Below, piece by piece: positions 10,501 through 22,500 of a stretch of 64,000 bases of DNA. The translations under genes were made by a program, and so were the position numbers. The notes under the pieces are model-generated. The model was not told the DNA's origin, made no database searches, and saw only the letters and a list, made by a program, of their open reading frames with translations. Numbering within the stretch: the first letter of the stretch is position 1; each line of letters opens with the position of its first letter. Source of the stretch: Conchocele bisecta (Eukaryota; Mollusca; Bivalvia; Lucinida; Thyasiridae); assembly GCA_029237695.1 (NCBI GenBank), contig CM055273.1:57649968-57713967 (forward strand). Direction: 5' to 3'.

Positions 10501-13500
10501 AGAACTCTAGTTAAGGTGCATAATTTGGAGGTAAATTTCTTATTTCTCCATCAAAAATGGCAAGTTGGGAGTGCTTTAGAATCGTCTCAATGAGATGATT
10601 CTAAAGGACTCCCAACTTGCCATTTTTCATGAAGAAATAACAAAGTTCACCCCAAGTTGGTCAAATTACGCAGCTTAACTGGAGCTCTGTGTGATACATT
10701 TACAGAAACTGATATTTTCTGAAATGACGTCGAAAGTTTCCTACTAAATGCAGAATTCTATTCTGCATTTGCCATGAACATTTCGTCAACTTTCGACATC
10801 ATTTACGGACAATATTGTAAATTTGGTAAATATTTTTCATGAGATATCGCACATGTCCTTAGAAACAAAATCACTTGACTCAACATACCGTGACACCGCG
10901 GATGACGCCGGTCTGGTGGATGAGGTCAGCGTCATCGTGCGTCTCACGAACCCTGACCTCTATGTCGGGGGTCTGCCAGTCGGAGTTGGAGTGGTCCATT
11001 GACGTGCCGGGGGTCTGGGGCGTGAACGGGGCCCCGGGTGTCATCGGGCTGTAGCCGAACCCGCTCGGCGACGGGGAGGGTTGGTATGCCAGGGGACTTG
11101 GGCTCGATCCTCCCACACCCGGGCTGCTCGCTGCAACAGATCATGTGGGTTGATTGTCCGACTCCACGCTGCTGGTTATAATGGTATATAGAGAATAATG
11201 GCCCATCTATGCAGCATGAAAGTTAACGAAAGCCAAAAATATTTCATGTAAAAAAATGCACCAGTTTCCTGACGATATGTCACTCAGCTCTACTTAGAGC
11301 TACCGTAAACACATTTTTCGATTAGTAACGGGCACAAATTTCTTGCATCGGTTACTAGAGACGAAAATGTGTTTCTTAGATTTCCTTACTGAAAAAAATC
11401 TTGAAAATCATTATTAACTCTTAGACCGCTACTCACAACAATTATTGTCCGCTGTTGCTTTTATATATTGCCTTATTTCTCAATAAAAACATGTTTTGAC
11501 AGCACTTCAGAATCATTTCCAATGGAAATGATTCTGAAGTGCTGTCAAAGCATGTTGTAAATCATTCTAAAGTGCTGTCAAAGTATGTATGATAAAAATG
11601 GAAAATAGAAAATAAACAGCAGACGACAAAAAAATAAGAAATAAGCGGTCTAAGGGTTAATGAAAACAATAAGGACACCTACCCTGGTATGATCCGGCGG
11701 ACCCTGGAGAGTGGTTGGCATAGGGGGAGTAGGCACTGCCGGGGGTCTGTGGCGTAAATGGCCCGCCAACAGGACTGTGGACGTCCGACGATGGCGATAC
11801 AGAATCATCAAAGTTGTACTCATACTCGTTCGATCTGAAATCGTGACAAAAGTAGACCGAGCTCCAGATAAGGTGCGTATTGGCGTATTGGGGTATTTAC
11901 GCACTTATTTTAGCAGAATATGCATTGATTATTAAAAGTGGGAGCATAGGCTGGATAGAAGTTGACACACGCTATTGTCCCTTAGAACTACTTTAATACT
12001 CTGCAAAGAAAGGCGAGTGGGTCGAAAGTGAAAGTGAATGTGTTTAACGTCCCAACAACAGCTAAGGTCATATAGAGATGAGACCACAGTTTAGTCTCAT
12101 CCTACAGACCAGTGGGATGGAAATACTATGTATTTTTCACGCCTATGTTGAGGATTGAACTCACAACCTCTGGTATTGAAGTCCAGTGCCATATGCCTTA
12201 GGCCACGTCCCATCCCTACCTGTGAACAAAGGCCATATTTTTCTCTTCCCCTGGTTGGCCTTTATTCACAGGTTTAACTGTACTACCTACCTATTAGGAG
12301 TATTCGGGTTCGCGGGATCCCAGGCCCCTGATCGCCCCGGGGTGCTACTCCCACCGTCGTGCAGGGGAGTCTGGGAACCATAGTGGGGAGTCCGGCTCCC
12401 ATCGTGTACTGGGGTCTGGGAGCCGTACATGGGCGTACGAGAACCGTACATCGGGGTCTGGCCGCCATACACAGGCGTGCGACCTCCGTACGTCGAAGTC
12501 CGACCTCCAGCTCCCGGCTTCTGGCCTCTGTAACAGAAATTTATCAGGTAACAAGCTGTGCACTGGCCTGATAACACCAACTGATAGAAAATTGTATCCT
12601 GCATTGGCTGGATACACACATTTATCAGGTATCAAGCTCTGCACTGTCCCGATACATACCGACTGATAACAAACTGTGGGGAGAGTGAATTGGTTTAACA
12701 TCCCAACAATAGCAAAGATCTCATGTGGTTGTGACTGAAAAAATGGGACATGGGATTTATGACCAGAGTAGGTCCTGATCTAATTGCACACTCCTGGAGC
12801 ATGGCGTGTGTTTCATTGATGGGAATGGCAAACAGTGCAGACCCTGATCAGACTGTGCGGATGCACAGGCTGATCTGGATCTACACTGTTCGCTTAACCC
12901 GTCCCGTTTCTCCAGTCACAGCCACATATATATGTAGGGCCTCCGTATCAAGTCTCATTCATGCCAGTGGGGAGGTTTGATTTATTGGTATTTAACGGCC
13001 TATCAACAGCTAAGGTCATTTAAGGCCGGGCCAATGGGTTCGATCCCGTATTTAACCTGCTGAATTGGGGAAAAAATCCCAAAATCAGATGAATATTTAC
13101 ATTAAAAAAAATATATATTCAGCCCTGAAATTAGAATAACCCGACCTGGTGCCAGGTCCATACGACACCAAAGTCACTTGGCCCCTTCCCCTAAAAGTAA
13201 TAGGATTACAAATAATCGTAATACTCACATAAGGGGTATAACCAGATTCAGGTGTCGCATAGAAAAATGTCAAAGACGTAATACTCACATAAGGGGTATA
13301 ACCAGATTCAGGTGTCGCATAGAAAAATGTCAAAGACGTACGTGAGGGCCAAACCTGGGGCCAGTTTCACTAAACTTCTTACGACTAAAATGTCCGTAAG
13401 TGCTAATTTGGAATCGTCTGGAAATTTCAATTGATCGATTTACATTTATTGAGCATAGGCTGCATAAGCAGCATATGCTCAATAAATGTAAATCCAATAA

Positions 13501-16500
13501 TTGTTTACAAGAAAACATTGTTAATGTGAAAATTACAGACTATCATAAGTTTGCACTTACAAACGTTTTAGTCGTAAGAAGTTTAGTGAAACGGCCCCCA
13601 GGTCTCCGGTCGGGATTCCGGTAAGAAAAAACCCTGATCATTAAATTACCGATCACATGCTCCCACCTGCCACCTACTCCAGTGGGGATGAAACTACGTG
13701 TACTATGAGAGTATTTTTTCTTGCCGAAGGCTGGGATAGAACCCAATTGACTAGATATGCAAAGCTGGATTGGAATGGATTCAACCTACATGGCTGATGT
13801 TTGTTTCTACAAACAGTGTAGGTCCTGATGCGCCAGCTCGTAAAAAGACATCCCATCAAAGGTGGAAGATTCGGACCTAGGACCCAAGGCAATACTGAGC
13901 TCATTTGGAAAACGTTACCCCACCCACCCATTTCCATACACTATGTATATCTTACAGCCTTTTCCAAGGTAGACAAGAGTTTGTGAAAATGCACTAGACA
14001 GGCTTAATTTCGGGCTCACTCAAACACAGCAAGTTTCGATTTTTTCTGCTGATTTATGTCTCTGGCAATAGATTAATGCATTAGGCCCCCACATATATTC
14101 TCTTTAAACATCTGTGTTTAGTATATTGTTAGTTACACGCATTTTAGCTACCAACATCACAGAGGAATTTCTCTGTCCGAAAGAATCTCACACAAACCAC
14201 TTCATGCATCACCACCTGATTGGTTGAACAAATATAGGAGTATTTATGATACTCCAGTTCCGGTTTTCCCGTGACATCATTATTGATTATAGGAATGAAT
14301 GGCCTTTTTGTGGAATTTATCGGGGATATAAACTTGGAAAAGTCGCGGGAATACTGGACGAAGACCTAAGACATTTATCGATTACCAGAGACATAAGTCA
14401 GTAGAAAAATCGAAATGTGTGGTGTTTGAGTGAGCCCGAAAATACGGCAGTTTTGTGAAGCTGTTTCTTATCTTGTATGTATCCAAATGAACCAAGTATT
14501 GGGTCCTTGGTCTGAGTCTTCCACCGTTTGTGAAAATTTCCACGATCTGATCAATAATAGAATAGTTGGAATTTAACATTCCATTTGTATTCCCGAGAGG
14601 TGAAAGGGCATAGATGAACATACGTGAGCTGGCTGAGACGAGATTTGTCCACAGATATGGTCTTGCAGCTGGAGTGGAGCTCAACACGAGCTGTTGAATC
14701 AGTGGAATCCTTCACAATACCAATGTAACCTGCAACAAGATCAGCGATAATGGTTATGCAGGGATTCCGCTTGCGATCGCCACTTTCGCAATTGGCGATA
14801 AAAATAAACAATTGGCGATAAAAAATTACAATTTTCAAGAAAATTTATTTATTTTTTTTTTTTTTTTGAAGTGGGATTAATTACGCACATCTAACAGCAA
14901 GGTCATATGCAGTCGAGAATGCACCAGTACTGGAGGAGGTACCATACGTTCAGCAATATTCAGACTGAAAAACAGTTTCCTGTAGCCGATTTCAACAAAA
15001 TTGCAAAGTACATGTATACTTATCTAGCAAAGTATACTTTGAGGGAGTAATCATTTATTTTTCCCGAAATGCATTATTTCATATAGAACTAACGACTGCA
15101 TATATTTGATGATCAAAAGAATGTAGAATTATTATACTGAATTTATTACATTATCACAGCCAAAATGGCTGTGATAATGTAATAAATTCAGTATAATAAC
15201 AAGAAGCGAGGCAAAGCCACGAAGGCCAGGTTTTTTCCAAGCATAGACAATTGGATAACATAATTATACCCACTTTTTGTAGACTAGATGGCCGTGGCCT
15301 GCATGTCGCGCCTTGGGGCGAGGCATGGACACTAAAAAAATAGATATAGTAGATGGAAAAACTTTAACCAAAAAACTTTAACCAGACACACGGACGTACG
15401 GACGGACGTATGCCAAAATGCCGACGATATCATGCTGACAATGATGATAAACACCCATGTGAAGTATCAAGGTAATGGATGAAGCAGTTGCAGAGATTAG
15501 TACACTCAAAAACGTTAACAAAAAAAATTCAAAGTAATTTGACCTTGACATTGGGCATAGGGACCGCACGGTTGGGGGGTAGAATAAAAATATGTATGAT
15601 GATAAACACCCATGTGAAGTTTGAAGGTAATGGGCGAAGCAGTTGCAGAGATATAGTATAACGAAAAACTTTTAACCAAAAAACTTTAACCAGACGTACG
15701 TTAAAAAGTTAACGTTGAAAATGGCTAAGTCAATTACGTAGAAATAATAGGTGAAGGTAAAAACAAGAAACGAGGCAAAGCCACGAAGGCCAGGTTTTTT
15801 CCAAGCATAGACACTTGGATAACATAATTAAACCCATTTTTTGTAGACTAGATGGCCGTGGTCTGCATGTCGCGCCTTGGGGCGAGGCATGGACACTAAA
15901 TAAATAGATATAGTAGATGGAAAAACTTTAACCAAAAAACTTTAACCGGACACACGGACGAACGGAAGGAAGTATGCCAAAATGCTGACGATATCGCGCT
16001 TTCCGCAAGCAGGTGTGTGGTGTGACAATGATGATAAACACCCATGTGAAGTATCAAGGTATTGGGTGAAGCAGTTGCAGAGATATAGTACACGAAAAAA
16101 CTTTAACAAAAAAATTCAAAGTAATTTGAACTTGACATAGGGCACAGGATCGCGCTTTCCGCAAGAAGGTGCAACAATGATGATAAACACACATGTGAAG
16201 TATCAAGGTATTGGGTGAAGCAGTTGCAGAGATATAGTACACGAAAAAATTTTAACAAAAAAATTCAAAGTAATTTGACCTTGACATTGGGCACAGGATC
16301 GTGCTTTCCGCAAGCAGGTGCGACAATGATGATAAGCACCCATGTCAAGTATCAAGGTATTGGGTGAAGCAGTTGCAGAGATATAGTACACGAAAAAACT
16401 AAAAAATTTAACACAAAAATTCAAAGTAATTTGACCTTGACATTGGGCACAGGATCGCGCTTTCGCAAGCAGGTGCGACAATGATGATAAACACCCATGT

Positions 16501-19500
16501 GAAGTATCAAGGTATTGGGTGAAGCAGTTGCAGAGATATAGTAACACGAAAAAACTTTAACAAAAAAATTCAAAGTAATTTGACCTTGACATTGGCCACA
16601 GGATCGCGCTTTCCGCAAGCAGGTGCGACAATGATGATAAACACCCATGTGAAGTATCAAGGTATTGGGTGAAGCAGTTGCAGAGATATAGTACACGCAA
16701 AAACTTTAACAAAAAAATTCAAAGTAATTTGACCTTGACATTGGGCACAGGGGCCGCACGGTTGGGGGTTAGAATGAAAATATGGATGATGATAAACACC
16801 CATGTGAAGTTTCAAGGTAATGGGCGAAGCAGTTGCAGAGATATAGTATAACAAAAAAGTTTTAACCAAAAAACTCTAACCAGACGTACGTTAAAAAGTT
16901 AACGTTGAAAATGGCTAAGTCAATTACGTAGAAATAATAGGTGAAGGTAAAACAAGAAACGAGGCAAAGCCACGAAGGCCTGGTTTTTTCCAAGCATAGA
17001 CACTTGGATAACATAATTATACCCACTTTTTGTAGACTAGATGGCCGTGGCCTGCATGTCGCGCCTTGGGGCGAGGCATGGACACTAAAAAAATAGATAT
17101 AGTAGATGGAAAAACTTTAACCAAAAAACTTTAACCGGACACACGGACGAACGGACGGACGTATGCCAAAATGCCGACGATATCGCGCTTTCCGCAAGCA
17201 GGTGTGACAATGATGATAAACACCCATGTGAAGTATCAAGGTATTGGGTGAAGCAGTTGCAGAGATATAGTACACGAAAAAACTTTAACAAAAAAATTCA
17301 AAGTAATTTGAACTTGACATAGGGCACAGGATCGCGCTTTCTGCAAGCAGTTCGACAAGATAAAAACACCCATGTGATGTATCAAGGTATTGGGTGAAGC
17401 AGTTGCAGAGATATGTACACGAAAAAACTTTAACAAAAAAAGTCAAGTAATGACCTTGACATTGGGCACAGGATCGCGCTTTCGCAGCAAGTGCAACATG
17501 ATGATCAAACAACATTTGTGAAGTATCAAGGTTTGGGTGAAGCAGTTGCAGAGATAGTACGAAAAAACTTTACAGTCAAAAAAAGTAATTTGCCTTGACT
17601 TGGGACAGGACCGCGCTTTCCGCAAGCAGGTCAACAATGATGATACCCATGTGAAGTATCAAGGTATTGGTGAAGCTTGCAGAGATATATACACGAAAAA
17701 ATTTTTAACAAAAAAATTCAAAGTAATTTGACCTTGACATTGGGCACAGGATCAGCTTTCCGCAAGCAGTGCGACAAATGATAACCCCCCATTTGGAAGT
17801 ACCAAGTAATTGGGTTGAGCAGTGCAGAGATATTAGGGTACACATAAAAAAACTTTAAAACATCAAAGTAATTTGACCTTGACATTGGGCACAGGATCGC
17901 GCTTTCCGCAGAGGTGCGAAATGAAGATAAAAAACATGTGAAGTATCAAGGTATTGGGTGAAGCAATTGCAGAGATATAGTACACGAAAAAACTCAAACA
18001 CAAAAAAATCAAAGTAATTTGACTTGACAGGGACGGATCGCGCTCCGCAAGCAGGTGCGGCAATGATGATAAACACCCATGTGAAGTATCAAGGTATTGG
18101 GTGAAGCATTGCAGAGATATAGTACACAAAAAAACTTTAACAAAACAATTCAAAGTAATTTACCTTGACATTGGCACAGGATCGCGCTTTCCCGCAAGAG
18201 GTCGACAATGATGATAAAAAATCTGTGAAGAATCAAGGTATGTGAAGCATTTGCAGAGATAAGACACAAAAAATTTTAAAAAAACAAAAAAACAAAGTAA
18301 TTTACCTTGACATTGGGCACAGGATCGAGCTCCGCAAGCAGGAGCGACAATGATGAATAAACACCATGTGAAGTATCAAGGATTGGGTGAAGGTTGCAGA
18401 GATATATACACGAAAAAACTTTAACAAAAAAAAATCAAAGTAATTTGACCTTGACATTGGGCAGGATCGCGCTTTCCGCAAGCAGGTGCGACAATGAGAT
18501 AAACACCCATGTGAAGTATCAAGGTATTGGTGAAGCATTGCAGAGATATAGTACACGAAAAAACTTTAACAGTTCAAAGTAATTTGACCTTGACATGGGC
18601 ACGATCGAGCTTTCCGCAAGCAGGTGCAACAATGATGAAAAACAAAACCCATGTGAGGTATCAAGTATTGGGTGAAGCAGTTGCAGAGATAGTACACAAC
18701 AAAAAAACAACAAAAAAATTCAAAGAATTACACCTTGACATTGGCAGGATCGCGCTTTCCGCAAGCAGGTGCGACAATGTGTAAAAACAATGTATCAAGG
18801 TTTTATTGTGTGAGCATTTGCAGATATAGTCACGAAAAAACTAACATCAAAGTAATAGACCTTGACATTGGGGCACAGGACGCGCTTTCCGCAAGCAGGT
18901 GCGACAATGATATAAACACCCAGTGAAGTATCAGGTATTTGGGTGAAGCAGTTGCAGAGATAAGTACACGAAAAAACTTTAACAAAAAAAAAAAAAAAAT
19001 CAAAGTAATATGACCTTGACATTGGGCACAGGATCGCGCTTTCCGCAAGCGGTGCAACAATGATGATAAACACCCATGTGATGTATAACACCATGTGAAG
19101 TCAAAGGTTATTGGGTGAAGCAGGTTGCACAGATGAATAGTAACGAAAAACTTTACAAAAAAAACCGTTTTAAACCAAAAAAAATCAAAGTAATTTGACC
19201 TTGACATTGGGCACAGGATCGCGCTTTCCGCAAAGCAGTGCGACAATGATGATAAACACCCATGTGAAGTATCAACGGTATTGGGTGAAGCAGTTGCAGA
19301 GATATAGTACAAAAATACGAAAAAATTTAATTTAACAAAAAATCAAAGTAATTTGACCTTGACATTGGGCACAGGATAGCGCTTTCCGCAAGCAGGTGCG
19401 ACAATGATGATAAACACCCATGTGAAGTATCAAGGTATTGGGTGAAGCAGTTGCAGAGATATAGTACACGAAAACAAACTTTAAAACACAATTCCAAAGT

Positions 19501-22500
19501 AATTTGACCCTTGACAATTGGGCACAGGATCGCGCAAATCCCCGCAAGCAGGTGCGACAATGATTGAAAAACATAAAACACCAATGTGAATTGTATCAAG
19601 GTATTGTGTGAAGCAGTGCAGAGATTATAGGACTTTACGAAAAAAACTTTAACAAAAAACAACAAAAAAATTCAAAGTAATTTGCAGTTCCTTGACATTG
19701 GGCACAGGATCAGTCGCTTTCCGCAAGCAGGTGCGACAATTGATGATAAACACCCATGTGAAGTAATCAAGGTATTGGGTGAAGCAGTTGCAGAGATATA
19801 GTACACAAAAAAAACTTTAACACAATCAGTGATTTGACTGACATTGGGACGGAGGTTTCGCGTCATGTCGCAAGCAGGTGCCGCACATGATGATAAACAT
19901 CATGTGAAGTATCACGGTATTGTGTGAAGCATTTGCAGAGATATAGTTACACGAAAAAACTTTTAACAAAAAAATTCAAAAGTTAATTTGACCTTGACAT
20001 TGGGCACAGGATCGCGCTTTCCGCAAGCAGGTGCGACAATGATGATAAACATCCATGTGAAGTTATCAAGGTATTGTGTGAAGCAGTTTGCAGAGTAATA
20101 TGTACACGAAAAAAAATCTTAACAAAAATCATTCAAAGTAATTAGACCTTGACATTGGGCACAGGATCGACGACTTTCCCGCAAGCAGGTGCGACAATTG
20201 ATGATAAACACCCCATGTGAAGTATCATAAGGAATGATTGGTGAAGCAGTTGCAGAGATATAGTACACGAAAAAAACTTTAACACAAAAATTCAAAGAAA
20301 TTTATTTGACCTTGACATTGGGCACAGGATCGCGCTTTTCCGCAAGCAGGTGCACAATGATGATAAAACACCCATGTGAGGTATCAAGGTATTGGGTGAA
20401 GAGTGCAGAGATATAGTACACAAAAAAACTTTAACAAAAAAACAATTCAAAGTAATTTGACCTTGACATTGGGCACAGGATAAGCGCTTTTCCGCAAGCA
20501 GGTGCGACAATGATGATAAACATTCCATGTGAAGTATCAAGGTATTGTGTTGCAAGCATTTGCAGAGATATAGACACAAAAATAAAAAACTTTAACAAAA
20601 AAAATTCAAAGTAATTAAGACCTTGACATTGGCACAGGATCGCGCTTTCCGCAAGCAGGTGCGACAAATGATGATAAACACCCATTGAAGTATCAAGATT
20701 ATTGGGTGAAGCAGTGCAGAGATATAGAACAAAACGAAAAAACTTTAACAAAAACCAAAAATCAAAAGTAATTTGACCTTTGAACATGGCACAGGCCCCC
20801 CCCTCCCCGCGCTTCCGCAAGCAGTGCGACAATGATGATAAACACCCATGGAAGTATCAAGGTATTGGGTTGAATTTGCATTGCAGAGATAATAGTACCA
20901 CAAAAAAAACTTTAAAAACAAAAAAAAACAAAGTAATTTGACCTTGACATTGGGACACAGGATCGCCGCCTTTCCGCAAGCCATTGTGCGACAATTTGAT
21001 GAAAAATTAAAAACAAAAAACCCATTGTTGGAAGTTTATTCAAGATAATTGGTGACAAGCATTTGCCGAGATATAGTACCACGAAAAAAACTTTAACAAC
21101 AAAATTTCAAATTTAATTTTGGACCTTGGGACATTGGGCCCACAAGGATCGCGCTTTCCGCAAGGGCAAGGTGCGAACAAGGAATTGATAAAACACCCAT
21201 GTGAAGTATCAAGGGATTTGGGTGAAGCAGTTGCAAGAATATTTAGTTTAACAACAAAAAACTTTAACCCAAAAAAATTCAAAGGTAATTGACCTTGAAA
21301 AAAACAATTTGGGGCAAATACAGGGGCCGCACGGTTGGGGTTAGAATGAAAATATGGATGATGATAAACACCCATGTGAAGTTTCAAGGTAATGGGCGAA
21401 GCAGTTGCAGAGATATAGTATAACGAAAAAGTTTTAAAACCAAAAAACTTTAACTAGACGTACGTTAAAAAGTTAACGTTGAAAATGGCTAAGTCAATTA
21501 CGTAGAAATAATAGGTGAAGGTAAAAAAATGGTCACATGTTGGATAGTTGTATGTGGTAGGCACCCCTTGGTTATGAAGCTGTGAAAGTTTGGTGGTCAT
21601 AGGTGGTACAGTACCAAAGAAATGGACTTAAACACGAAAACTTAACATTGTAAACGCGAAAACTTAACATTGAAAATGGCTAAGTCGACTGCGCGGAAAA
21701 AATGGGTGAAGTTAAAAAAAAAAGTAACATGTTGGATAGTGATATGTGGTGGGTACCCCTTGATTATGAAGCTGTGAAAGTTTGGTGGTCTAGGTGGTAC
21801 AGTACCAAAGAAATGGACTTAAACACGAAAACTTAACATTGTAAACGCGAAAAAAACTTAACATTGAAAATGGCTAAGTCGACTACGCGGAAAAAATGGG
21901 TCAAGTTAAAAAAAAAAGTAACATGTTGGATAGTGATATGTGGTGGGCACCCCTTGATTATGAAGCTGTGAAAGTTTGGTGGTCCTAGGTGGAACAGTAA
22001 CAAAGAAATGGACTCAAACACGAAAACTTAACATTGATTGTGGACGCCCGCCCGGCCCGCCGCCCGCCCGCCGCCGCCCGCCCGCCCGCCCGCCCGGCTT
22101 TCGCCAATCCAATAGCCTGGATTTTTTTTCAAAAAACCTAGCTAAAAATGGTCACATGTTGGATAGTTGTATGTGGTAGGCACCCCTTGGTTATGAAGCT
22201 GTGAAAGTTTGGTGGTCCTAGGCGGTACAGTACCAAAGAAATGGACTTAAACACGAAAACTTAACATTGTAAACGCGAAAACTTAACATTGAAAATGGTC
22301 TAGTCGACAGCGCGGAAAAAATGGGTCAAGTTAAAAAAAAGGTAACATGTTGGATAGTGAAATGTGGTGGGCACCCCTTGATTATGAAGCTGTGAAAGTT
22401 TGGTGGTCCTAGGTGGTACAGTAACAAAGAAATGGACTCAAACACGAAAACTTAACATTTATTGTGGACGCCGCCCACACCCGCCCGCCCGCGCCGCCCG

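Noticed and set aside
15378..21387. Dozens of overlapping minus-strand ORFs with [18 protein letters not shown] repeats, looking like a repetitive protein family
   Set aside because: They are translations of the roughly 155-base satellite monomer in shifting frames; no start context, splice signals or stable frame.
22042..22098. CpG-island promoter suggested by the CCCG-rich tract
   Set aside because: It is a simple CCCG/CCGC repeat occurring twice in equivalent array positions, deep inside an SPT5 intron.
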